Below are positions 1 to 5,784 of a stretch of DNA of 10,254 nt, in pieces. Position numbers and translations under genes: made by a program. Where the stretch lies: NCBI GenBank assembly GCA_035542155.1, contig DATKLX010000059.1, positions 1 through 10,254 on the forward strand. The letters are read 5' to 3'. This DNA comes from DATKLX01 sp035542155. GTDB taxonomy: Bacteria; Chloroflexota; Anaerolineae; Anaerolineales; Anaerolineaceae. Position 1 is the first letter of the stretch. Every line of letters starts with the position of its first letter. Below the pieces are notes generated by a model that searched no databases, was not told where the DNA came from, and worked only from the letters and a program-made list of their open reading frames with translations.

Positions 1-161
1 TTGTCTTTTGCGTACTGTTCGCGTAACATGGGAGGTGCCTCCGCGGTATGGGTTTGGTCTGGTCACCTTCCTTTTACCAAAGAGGCATTTCGTTTGTCAA
101 ATTGTTAATGTGCTGGGTGCGTGTTTCGCACCAGAAACTAGCTTACCAGAGAGGAACGCGC
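1..161. other. Upstream region and leader of the thioesterase gene
   Basis: No gene is supported here. The thioesterase reading frame is open back to position 48, but its first 38 codons lack family similarity and the start at 48 has no fitting ribosome binding site. Two short inverted repeats are visible. GGAGG-TG-CCTCC lies at 31-42. A hairpin at 113-134 pairs GGTGCG (116-121) with CGCACC (127-132) around a TGTTT loop, with two more pairs outside a bulged G. Neither is followed by a T-run, so neither is called a terminator. I could not find a convincing promoter. Confidence 0.4.
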
Positions 162-920
162 ATGGAACCCGTCTGGAATGAGGAAATCCTCATCAAATTT
201 ACTGACGGCGATTATTACCGTCGTTGGCGGCTGGCCGGGCTCTTCCAGGCCATGCAAGAAAGCGCTGCCCGGCACGCGCTTCACCTGGGGGTAGGGTACG
301 ACCAGCTCATCCTTCAGGATCTGGCCTGGGTCCTCGCGCGCTTCAAGGTGCGCCTGCACAGCCTGCCCCTGGCCGGCGAACGGGTTAAGCTGCGCACCTG
401 GCCGAAAGGGATCCAGCAAAAGCTTTTCTTCATGCGCGATTTTCTGCTGCTGGACGAGGCTGGCCAGATGGTTTACGCCGAAGCCAGCAGCGCCTGGCTG
501 GTGATCAATACCCGGATGCGGCGGATGCAGTTGCCGACGGTTCTGGGCGAAGACCTGCCGGATAACGGCGGGAAAAACGCGCTGGCCGGGCCGCTCGAAC
601 GCATCGAGACCAGGGGCGAGCTGGAAGAGCAGTTCACCGTCCAGGCGCGGACGAGCATGATCGATCTGATGGGCCACGTGACCAGCGCCCGTTACCTGGA
701 ATGGATCTGCGACTGTTTCCCGGTCGAGGCATTTCGCGGCAGCGGGGAAGGAGATGGTCTGGCCTGGCTGCAGGTCAACTTCAACCGTGAGGTGCGGCCG
801 GGCGAGCGAGTAGCGATGTCCTGTGGGCGGGAAGGGGAGGTCTGGCACGTCCAGGGGACAAACCTGGACAGCGGCGCCAACGCTTTCGACGCCGAACTCG
901 GGTTTCGCACACAGGTCTGA
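162..920 (+). CDS. Acyl-ACP thioesterase, FatA/FatB-like double-hotdog protein
   Basis: Predicted cytosolic hydrolase of 252 residues that would release free fatty acids from acyl-carrier protein and so set acyl-chain pools. The N-terminal hotdog (about residues 8-125) shows the family pattern: GDYYRRWRLAGLFQAMQESA near 16-35, DLAWVLARFKVRLHSLP near 53-69 and a TW near 79-80. The second hotdog (about 157-250) carries MIDLMGHVTSARYLEWICD near 166-184 and NFNRE at 206-210. In plant FatB enzymes the catalytic set is Asp, Asn, His (DxNxH) and a later Glu. Here Asp168, His172 and Glu210 are kept, but the Asn position is Met170. The ATG at 162 is chosen because AGAGAGGAA (148-156) precedes it at good spacing and the protein then begins where the family does. 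Length fits bacterial members. The desaturase downstream suggests a shared lipid role, but that gene has its own promoter. The family call is firm; substrate and activity are not. Confidence 0.88.
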   Translation: MEPVWNEEILIKFTDGDYYRRWRLAGLFQAMQESAARHALHLGVGYDQLILQDLAWVLARFKVRLHSLPLAGERVKLRTWPKGIQQKLFFMRDFLLLDEAGQMVYAEASSAWLVINTRMRRMQLPTVLGEDLPDNGGKNALAGPLERIETRGELEEQFTVQARTSMIDLMGHVTSARYLEWICDCFPVEAFRGSGEGDGLAWLQVNFNREVRPGERVAMSCGREGEVWHVQGTNLDSGANAFDAELGFRTQV

Positions 921-955
921 TAACGTCCGGATCATGGATGCCAAAGGCTTAACTG

Positions 956-967
956 GCTGGATCCAGC
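956..967. repeat. 12-bp perfect palindrome between thioesterase and desaturase
   Basis: GCTGGATCCAGC is perfectly self-complementary and lies 36 bases after the thioesterase stop. It has no spacer loop and no T-run after it, so it is not a typical intrinsic terminator. It could be a protein-binding site or chance. Confidence 0.3.
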
Positions 968-997
968 AGGTCATAATCCGCACGCTGGGGGTCATGG

Positions 998-1026
998 TTG
1001 TAATTATGACAAATATTATCTAAAAT
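998..1026 (+). promoter_or_regulatory. Sigma-70-type promoter of the desaturase gene
   Basis: TTGTAA at 998-1003 and TAAAAT at 1021-1026 are separated by exactly 17 bases and match the consensus hexamers in 4 and 5 of 6 positions. The sequence between them is AT-rich in an otherwise GC-rich window. The predicted start of transcription is near 1033, giving a leader of about 70 bases. An inverted repeat GGACC-TG-GGTCC (1029-1040) covers the predicted start point and could be an operator. Confidence 0.6.
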
Positions 1027-1104
1027 TAGGACCTGGGTCCCTTGGCCTGACGACTGTGGATGGGTAGACTTCTCCTTACAAATTCAAACCGATTGAGGAG
1101 ACGT

Positions 1105-2229
1105 ATGCCGTTCCAACCCATTCCCCAAGAGCCCCTTCCCAAGATGGCTGAGCTGAATCAGATTCTTGCGCCGTACCAGAAATCAAACGTTCGCCACAGC
1201 CTGTTCCAGTTGGCGAATACCATCATCCCCTATATCGTGTTGTGGGTGTTGATGGTTTTCAGCCTGAAGATTTCTTACGCACTGACCCTGGCCCTGGCGG
1301 TCCTGGCGGCGCTGTTCCTGGTGCGCATCTTCATTTTCTTCCACGACTGCGGGCATAATTCTTTTTTCCCGTCCACAAAATGGAACAAGCGCGTGGGTTT
1401 CTGGCTGGGAGTGCTGACCTTCACTCCCAGCGAGCAGTGGTGGCATTCCCACGCCATCCATCACGCCACCAGCGGCAACCTGGATAAGCGCGGTCATGGG
1501 GATGTGACCACCCTGACCCTGGAGGAATACATCCAGTCGAAATGGCCGACCAAAATGGGCTATGCCTTTTTTCGCCACCCGCTGGTGATGTTCGGCCTGG
1601 GACCGATCGCCATGTTCGTCCTGATGGCCCGTTTCCCCATTCCCAATTATGGCCGGCGGCAGACGCTGAACGTGATCCTGACCGACCTGGCGATCGTGGT
1701 GCTGGCAGCCGTGGTCAGCCTGGTGATCGGCTTCAAAGCTTACCTGATGATCCAATTGCCGGTAACATGGATTGCAGGAGCGATGGGGATCTATCTCTTC
1801 TACCTGCAGCACCAGTTCGAGGAGACGTACTGGGAGCGCGACGAGGAATGGAATTACGTGGCTTCCGCGCTGTTAGGCGCTTCCTTCTATATGCTGCCGC
1901 CGGTCCTGCAGTGGTTCACCGGCAGTATCGGTTACCACCACATCCACCACCTCAGCCCGCGTATCCCCAATTACAACCTGGGCCGGGCTCACAACAATTC
2001 GCCCCTGATCCAAAAATGGGCGCGGAAGATCGAGCTCTTCGAGGGCTTCCACACCACGAAGCTCAAGGTCTACAACGAGCCAATCAAGGATATGACGGAT
2101 TTCTCGGGGGTGAAACCGGAGAAAAAGAGATCATACGGGCAAGTTTACAGAAAACGCCAGCAGAACCATCAGCTCGGAGAGCTCGACAACCAGGCCGAGG
2201 ACGTCGCCGGTGATTCCGTCCAGGCGTGA
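1105..2229 (+). CDS. Membrane acyl-lipid fatty acid desaturase (Des/DesA type)
   Basis: Integral membrane di-iron desaturase of 374 residues that would put a cis double bond into membrane acyl chains. It has the three histidine boxes of the family: HDCGH at 80-84, HAIHH at 116-120 (inside HSHAIHH), and HHIHH at 278-282 followed by LSPRIPNYNL. QHQFEETYW near 235-243 also matches the Bacillus Des / cyanobacterial DesA group. Hydrophobic stretches near 38-79, 160-175, 188-213 and 219-234 fit the usual membrane hairpins. The ATG at 1105 is chosen over an upstream in-frame ATG at 1060 because GAGGAG (1095-1100) precedes only the former. The C-terminal tail beyond about residue 335 is charged, lacks family features, and its last 33 codons are antisense to cobS. 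Regiospecificity cannot be told from sequence. A cold-response role is known for Bacillus Des and is only a guess here. Confidence 0.93.
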   Translation: MPFQPIPQEPLPKMAELNQILAPYQKSNVRHSLFQLANTIIPYIVLWVLMVFSLKISYALTLALAVLAALFLVRIFIFFHDCGHNSFFPSTKWNKRVGFWLGVLTFTPSEQWWHSHAIHHATSGNLDKRGHGDVTTLTLEEYIQSKWPTKMGYAFFRHPLVMFGLGPIAMFVLMARFPIPNYGRRQTLNVILTDLAIVVLAAVVSLVIGFKAYLMIQLPVTWIAGAMGIYLFYLQHQFEETYWERDEEWNYVASALLGASFYMLPPVLQWFTGSIGYHHIHHLSPRIPNYNLGRAHNNSPLIQKWARKIELFEGFHTTKLKVYNEPIKDMTDFSGVKPEKKRSYGQVYRKRQQNHQLGELDNQAEDVAGDSVQA

Positions 2230-2886
2230 GAGGGCCAGGCGAACAGCGCCAAATGAGGCCAAAGCAGCGAGAGTTGCGGCGAGCAGGCCGCGCCAGCCGG
2301 AAGCCAGGACGAGGAGGAGAGGAAGCGGGGCTGCCAGGACCACGTCGCGGCTTTTCAACCCCAGCGAAAACTCGCTGCCCAAACCGCCCGAGCGGGCCAG
2401 CGGCTGGCGGCCCACCGGCAGAATTAACCAGCGGGCGAGAACGGGGGCGAGGCTCAGGCCGAGTAGAGGCTGCCAGGGCCAGACCACGGCAGATGATTGG
2501 ATCACGGCGGAAACCGCGGCGGTTTTGAGGATCAGGAACAGGGCCAGACCGGCCGCGCCAAAGCTGCCCAGGTGCGGGTCGCGGAGGATCTTCAACCGCC
2601 GCTCGCGCGAGACAGCCGGGAACAACCCATCACAGCAATCGGCCAGGCCGTCGAGGTGCAGCGCGCCGGTGAGCAGCGCCCAGGCGGCGGTCACCAGCCC
2701 GCCCGCCAGGGGGATGGGGAAGATCTGCGCCAGCCCGTAGCCCAGCGCGGACAGGATCAGGCCGATCACCAGCCCGACGATGGGGAACCAGACCGCCGCC
2801 CAGCCCAGGTCGCCGGGTTTAGCCTGCCCATCCGGGGAGACCGGCAGGGTGGTCAGAAAGCTCAGTGCCAGCCGGAAGCGTTTCAT
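2131..2886 (-). CDS. cobS: Adenosylcobinamide-GDP ribazoletransferase (cobalamin synthase)
   Basis: Integral membrane enzyme of 251 residues, normal for CobS. It joins adenosylcobinamide-GDP with alpha-ribazole (or its 5'-phosphate), releasing GMP, in the last steps of vitamin B12 nucleotide-loop assembly or cobinamide salvage. The N-terminus RLALSFLTTLPV is typical. The acidic motif HLDGLADCCDG (77-87) supplies Asp79, Asp83 and Asp86. RDPHLGSFG (102-110), GLGSEFS (168-174) and a C-terminal GITGDVLG (224-231) are also family features. Several hydrophobic helices are present (for example 31-56, 58-78, 110-135 and 181-216). The ATG at 2886 starts the family domain; its upstream sequence is only weakly Shine-Dalgarno-like. 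A TTG start at 2973 would add 29 unrelated residues. No other cob gene is in the window. Its last 99 bases lie antisense to the desaturase 3' end. Confidence 0.95.
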   Translation of the reverse strand: MKRFRLALSFLTTLPVSPDGQAKPGDLGWAAVWFPIVGLVIGLILSALGYGLAQIFPIPLAGGLVTAAWALLTGALHLDGLADCCDGLFPAVSRERRLKILRDPHLGSFGAAGLALFLILKTAAVSAVIQSSAVVWPWQPLLGLSLAPVLARWLILPVGRQPLARSGGLGSEFSLGLKSRDVVLAAPLPLLLVLASGWRGLLAATLAALASFGAVRLALSRLDGITGDVLGLVVELSELMVLLAFSVNLPV

Positions 2887-2948
2887 GCTTTTTCTCTGCC
2901 GTTGGGCAGTGGTTCGATCGGGAGATTGATGGATCGCTGTGTGCTCAT
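2883..2948 (-). CDS. Possible 21-codon upstream ORF coupled to cobS
   Basis: In the predicted cobS leader, an ATG at 2948 opens a 21-residue frame (starting MSTQRS, ending GREKA). Its TGA overlaps the cobS ATG as ATGA, a typical layout for translational coupling. Because cobS itself has a poor ribosome binding site, coupling is attractive. However, this ORF also lacks a clear Shine-Dalgarno sequence and I recognise no similarity. It could be chance. Confidence 0.2.
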   Translation of the reverse strand: MSTQRSINLPIEPLPNGREKA

Positions 2949-2987
2949 GAGGGAGCTGTCTGTGGGTCGCCAAGGAGAAGTGGGCTG

Positions 2988-2996
2988 ATTATAACA
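2988..2996 (-). promoter_or_regulatory. Extended -10 promoter of cobS
   Basis: Read on the minus strand the sequence is TGTTATAAT, a perfect -10 with the TG extension. No good -35 hexamer is found at 16-18 bases upstream. Transcription would start near 2981, leaving about 95 bases of leader, too short for a full cobalamin riboswitch. The same element precedes four other genes in the window. Confidence 0.6.
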
Positions 2997-3027
2997 TAGG
3001 GAAGCGAGAACTGATTTAACGACCATC

Positions 3028-3078
3028 TGTAGGTTAGGCGTCTCGCCCGTCCAGGTCGACCGGGACGGCCAACCTGCA
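3028..3078. repeat. Cruciform-forming palindromic unit (REP-like)
   Basis: Outer arms TGTAGGTT (3028-3035) and AACCTGCA (3071-3078) pair with one mismatch. Inside, CCGTCC (3047-3052) pairs with GGACGG (3063-3068) around the palindrome GGTCGACC (3054-3061), making a near-perfect 22-base inverted repeat. A further small hairpin GGCG-TCT-CGCC sits at 3037-3047, partly competing with it. The two-level structure resembles dispersed intergenic palindromes of bacterial chromosomes. Only one copy is in this window, so repeat status is inferred. Confidence 0.5.
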
Positions 3079-3145
3079 TTTGAAAAGGAACAGGCGAGCC
3101 CCCTGCGGGGACCTTCGAGATGCTTGCGCCACAACAAGACAAGTT

Positions 3146-3175
3146 GTAGACTTTTCATCTGGAATCGGCTAAGAT
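3146..3175 (+). promoter_or_regulatory. Weak promoter candidate of the Hcp-like gene
   Basis: TAGACT (3146-3151) and TAAGAT (3170-3175) are 18 bases apart and each match consensus in 4 of 6 positions. The predicted start near 3182 leaves a leader of about 20 bases that carries a strong ribosome binding site AGGAGG (3191-3196) six bases before the ATG. The ribosome binding site is much better supported than the promoter. Confidence 0.35.
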
Positions 3176-3202
3176 GAATCCATTCCATCCAGGAGGAAGC
3201 AC

Positions 3203-3682
3203 ATGGCAAACCAGTTTCTGATCCGTGTCAAAGCATCCAAACAGGGCGATCTGAAAAGCGAGGTGGGGAAGGATAAAACCCTAATCCCGATCCTTGGGTT
3301 CAGCTACGGCGTGTCCTCACCGCGGGATGCAGCCAACGGGCAGGCTACGGGGAAGCGCCAGCACAAACCGCTCACGATCTACAAGGAATGGGGCGTCATT
3401 TCCCCGCAGCTTTTTCAGGCACTGGTCACCAATGAAGTCCTCACCAATGTGGTGATCGATGAGGTACGCACCAACCCGAAGGGACAGGAAGAGGTCTACA
3501 TAGAGATTCGCCTGACCAACGCCTTTGTGAGCGAGATCGAGATCGATCCAGAAGAAGTGGACGTCCCGCCGGTCTGGTTGAACCAGGAGATCGAGGCAGT
3601 TTCTTTCACCTTCGCGAGAATCGAGATCGAAAACAAAGCCGCCAGAATAGTTGCGGAAAACGACTGGAGCCCGGTGACCTGA
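3203..3682 (+). CDS. Hcp-like (type VI secretion tube family) protein, solitary
   Basis: Soluble protein of 159 residues resembling the Hcp family, which forms the hexameric-ring tube of type VI secretion systems. Family signs are the early strand and turn LIPILGFSYGVSSP (27-40), the KHK-like RQHKPLTIYKEWGVISPQLF (52-71; in classical Hcp this region reads close to 'tvtKyvDkaSPkL'), the strand VYIEIRLTNAFVSEIE (98-113), and the closing EAVSFTFARIEIEN (131-144). There is no signal peptide or membrane segment. The start is secure: AGGAGG lies six bases upstream. No TssB/C sheath, VgrG, ClpV, baseplate or membrane-complex gene is in the window, and neighbours are unrelated, so a classical type VI role is not supported. 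It may be an effector-like or stand-alone ring protein, or part of a contractile injection system encoded elsewhere. Family call good, function unknown. Confidence 0.78.
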   Translation: MANQFLIRVKASKQGDLKSEVGKDKTLIPILGFSYGVSSPRDAANGQATGKRQHKPLTIYKEWGVISPQLFQALVTNEVLTNVVIDEVRTNPKGQEEVYIEIRLTNAFVSEIEIDPEEVDVPPVWLNQEIEAVSFTFARIEIENKAARIVAENDWSPVT

Positions 3683-3741
3683 GCCAGGCGCTGAAGCACT
3701 GGAACTAAAGGAAATGTTCGCGGTTCTGGGCGAGCATCTCG

Positions 3742-3769
3742 TTGGCCATAGCTCCTTCCCTGCTATAAT
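3742..3769 (+). promoter_or_regulatory. Promoter of the ABC1/UbiB kinase gene, giving a leaderless mRNA
   Basis: TTGGCC (3742-3747) and TATAAT (3764-3769) are 16 bases apart, and the TG of TGCTATAAT (3761-3769) adds an extended -10. Transcription should begin at about 3776-3777, which is exactly the ATG chosen for the kinase. Confidence 0.7.
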
Positions 3770-3776
3770 GGTTTCC

Positions 3777-5534
3777 ATGTTCCGGGCGCGCTACCGCCGC
3801 ATCCTCGTCTTTTTTGCCGGAGTCATCCTCAGCATGGCCTGGTGGGACGTCTTCCTTCCACGCATCGGGCTGCGCGCCCTCTCCCGCCGCACCCGCCGGG
3901 AGCGATTGCGGCGAATCGCTATCTCTTTCCGCGGACTGGCCATCTCGATGGGTGGGGTGATGATCAAGGTCGGCCAGTTCCTCTCCGCCCGCCTGGACGT
4001 GCTTCCCACCGAAATCACCGACGAGCTGGCTGGTCTGCAGGATGAAGTTGGCCCGGAAAGCCTGGCGGATATCCGCGCGGTTGCCGAGGCGGAGCTGAGC
4101 GCCCCGCTCGAAGAAGAATTTGCCGATTTCTCGCCCCAGCCGATCGCCTCGGCGTCGATCGGCCAGGTCCATTCGGCGATTTTACGCGGCGCACCGGCGG
4201 GCGATGCGCCGGTGCGCGTCGTGGTGAAGATCCAGCGCCCGCACATCCAGGAGATCGTCGAGGTCGACCTGGCGGCGCTACGCGTGGTGGGTGGGTGGAT
4301 TCGGCGCTATCCCCCGGTGCGCCGGCGCGCCAACGTGCCGGCCATGCTGCGCGAATTCAGCGATTCTCTTCACGAGGAGATCGATTACCTGGCGGAGGGC
4401 AAAAATGCGGGCGCCTTTGCCGAAAACTTTCGGAACCGGCCGGATGTGCGCGTCCCCCGGGTGATCTGGAGCCACACCACCCGGAGGGTGCTGACCCTCG
4501 AGGATGTGGGCGCGATCAAGATCACCGATTACGGGGCGATCGAGGCGGCCGGCATCGACCGGGCGGAGGTGGCGGCCCGCCTGTTCGATACCTATCTCAA
4601 ACAGATCTTCGAGGACCGCTTTTTCCACGCGGATCCCCACCCGGGTAACCTGTTCGTCACCCCCGTACACGTTGGGGGGGATGATCCGGCTGACACGCAG
4701 GTCAGCCCCTATAACACGCAGGTCGGCTCCCACAGGGAAGACCCGCTGAACGCTGGTGGGACCGGCACGCATACCGGCCCCGGCAAGAAAGAATGGAGAC
4801 TGGTCTTCGTCGATTTTGGGATGGTCGGCCGGATCGGTCCCAACCTGTTCACCGGTCTGCGCGAGATCCTGATTGCCGTGGGCACGCGCGATCCGGCCCG
4901 CCTGGTGCACGGTTACGAAATCCTCGGGGTGCTGCTGCCCGGCGCTGACCGCGATCTGCTCGAGCGGGCGACGGCGCGGGTGTTTGAGCGGTTCTGGGGG
5001 AAAGCCACGGCCGATATGATGAACATGCACCCGCGAGAAGCGGTCGAGTTCGTCAACGAATTTGGCGGGCTGCTGCGCGAGATGCCTTTCCAGGCCCCGG
5101 AAAACATCGTCCTGCTCGTCCGCTGCCTGGGGATTCTCTCCGGGATGTGCACTGGCCTGGACCCGAATTTCAATGTATGGACCAGCGTCGCCCCGTACGC
5201 GACGAAGGTGGTAGAAGCGGAGGCGGGCGGGCGGCTGAGCTTCCTGATCAAAGAGCTGGGGGAGGCCTTGCGCCCACTGCTGACCCTCCCACGGAAAACG
5301 GAAACCCTGCTCGAGCGCATCGAGCAGGGCAAACTGGAAGTGCGCACGCCAGATCTGCGGGTTAACCTGGTCCACCTGGAGCACAGCCTGGGACGGCTGG
5401 CCGGCGCGATCATCTTCGCGGCGCTGCTGCTTTCGGCGGTGCAGGTGTATCTGGCGGGGAATATGCTCCTGGCCGGGGGGCTGGGGGCAGGCGGACTGAT
5501 CTCGCTGGCCTGGGTAATCCTGCGGCGGAATTAA
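3777..5534 (+). CDS. ABC1/UbiB (AarF) family atypical protein kinase-like protein
   Basis: Membrane-anchored atypical kinase/ATPase of 585 residues. Relatives (UbiB, COQ8/ADCK) support quinone or other isoprenoid-lipid metabolism; the substrate here is unknown. Family motifs in order: KVGQFLSAR (64-72, the KxGQ motif), Ala-rich loop ASASIGQVH (124-132), ATP-anchoring Lys151 in VVVKIQRP, EEIDYLAEGKNA (200-211), catalytic HADPHPGN (284-291) and metal-binding DFG (346-348). The C-terminus ends in two hydrophobic helices (about 541-560 and 563-581), as in UbiB. An N-terminal hydrophobic patch (about 9-24) may also touch the membrane. Residues about 297-339 between HADPHPGN and DFG form a polar insertion where relatives usually have only a short loop. 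The frame is open back to an ATG at 3714, but the promoter lies inside that extension and no ribosome binding site fits, so 3777 is preferred. No ubiquinone or menaquinone gene is nearby. Confidence 0.9.
   Translation: MFRARYRRILVFFAGVILSMAWWDVFLPRIGLRALSRRTRRERLRRIAISFRGLAISMGGVMIKVGQFLSARLDVLPTEITDELAGLQDEVGPESLADIRAVAEAELSAPLEEEFADFSPQPIASASIGQVHSAILRGAPAGDAPVRVVVKIQRPHIQEIVEVDLAALRVVGGWIRRYPPVRRRANVPAMLREFSDSLHEEIDYLAEGKNAGAFAENFRNRPDVRVPRVIWSHTTRRVLTLEDVGAIKITDYGAIEAAGIDRAEVAARLFDTYLKQIFEDRFFHADPHPGNLFVTPVHVGGDDPADTQVSPYNTQVGSHREDPLNAGGTGTHTGPGKKEWRLVFVDFGMVGRIGPNLFTGLREILIAVGTRDPARLVHGYEILGVLLPGADRDLLERATARVFERFWGKATADMMNMHPREAVEFVNEFGGLLREMPFQAPENIVLLVRCLGILSGMCTGLDPNFNVWTSVAPYATKVVEAEAGGRLSFLIKELGEALRPLLTLPRKTETLLERIEQGKLEVRTPDLRVNLVHLEHSLGRLAGAIIFAALLLSAVQVYLAGNMLLAGGLGAGGLISLAWVILRRN
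4693..4734 (+). repeat. 21-bp tandem repeat inside the kinase insertion
   Basis: Two 21-base units (4693-4713 and 4714-4734) begin with the identical ACACGCAGGTC and match in 17 of 21 positions. They encode the pair TQVSPYN / TQVGSHR. The repeat is a multiple of three, so the kinase frame is kept. TCCCAC (4728-4733) and GTGGGA (4756-4761 region) downstream are inverted, suggesting a small palindromic insertion. Confidence 0.6.
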
Positions 5535-5743
5535 TCCTCAGGCCGCTCGACGCGATCGATCGCCGCGTTGATCATGCTGCGCAAGGCGAGGAGGAACTCT
5601 TTACGCGCTTTGCGCTGGTTCTCCACGGTTCCGGCCGGCAGCAAGGCCTCGAACGACCGCTGCACTGCTCGCCGCGCTTCGCGCATGTGCATGCGCGCTT
5701 CTTCCAGGTTCGGGTCTTTCGGCTGTTGAGTCGTATCATTCAT
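5531..5743 (-). CDS. Conserved-looking 70-residue helical protein, function unknown
   Basis: I do not recognise a named family. The protein is 70 residues, highly charged, rich in Glu, Arg and Ala, and has no signal peptide or membrane segment. Residues about 12-66 look like two amphipathic helices (EEARMHMREARRAVQRSFEA, then ENQRKARKEFLLALRSMI) split by a Pro-Gly turn near 36-38 (LLPAGTVE). That pattern fits a small helical-hairpin protein. The gene is well supported: ATG at 5743, GGAGGT nine bases upstream, and a near-consensus promoter with 17-base spacing. Its TAA and the kinase TAA share the palindromic TTAA, so the two genes overlap by four bases tail-to-tail. It diverges from the permease gene with promoters only a dozen bases apart. 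Confidence 0.75.
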   Translation of the reverse strand: MNDTTQQPKDPNLEEARMHMREARRAVQRSFEALLPAGTVENQRKARKEFLLALRSMINAAIDRVERPED

Positions 5744-5784
5744 AGGGCAAATACCTCCACATATCCATCAAAAACCTCACGTTC

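Larger units (their letters stand above)
2887..3202. other. Non-coding region between divergent cobS and hcp-like genes
   Basis: This 316-base stretch holds the cobS leader and promoter on its left, a palindromic unit (3028-3078), a small CCCC-TGC-GGGG hairpin (3100-3110), a weak ACAAC/GTTGT inverted repeat (3131-3147), and a possible promoter and ribosome binding site for the Hcp-like gene on its right. Short frames crossing it show no recognisable protein. No tRNA or riboswitch is evident. Confidence 0.6.

Noticed and set aside
48..161. Upstream extension of the thioesterase frame
   Set aside because: The start at 48 lacks a placed ribosome binding site and the added residues do not look like the family, whereas ATG 162 has AGAGAGGAA in front.
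138..995. 285-codon minus-strand frame opposite the thioesterase
   Set aside because: It is the shadow of a GC-rich gene: His/Pro/Gln-rich, no family pattern, while the plus frame has clear thioesterase motifs.
2887..2981. Cobalamin riboswitch in the cobS leader
   Set aside because: The leader is only about 95 bases and no B12-box was found; a CCACTG in the leader is too short a match.
2210..2988. Overlapping plus-strand frames opposite cobS (176, 100 and 163 codons)
   Set aside because: They are Arg/Ala/Pro-rich and low in complexity, with no recognisable domain; cobS on the minus strand is unambiguous.
3683..3702. CCAG/CTGG inverted repeat after the Hcp-like gene as a terminator
   Set aside because: The stem is only four pairs and there is no T-run, so it does not qualify.
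3729..3773. Minus-strand 14-codon ORF with a good AAGGAG (starts MANEML)
   Set aside because: It ends after 14 codons, lies under the kinase promoter and matches no known peptide; the ribosome binding site is probably a chance purine run.
3714..3776. Upstream extension of the kinase frame
   Set aside because: AAAGGAA is too close to the ATG at 3714 and the gene's own promoter lies inside the extension.
4278..5384. 368-codon minus-strand frame opposite the kinase
   Set aside because: Composition is antisense-like (His/Pro/Gln/Arg-rich) and all UbiB motifs are on the plus strand.
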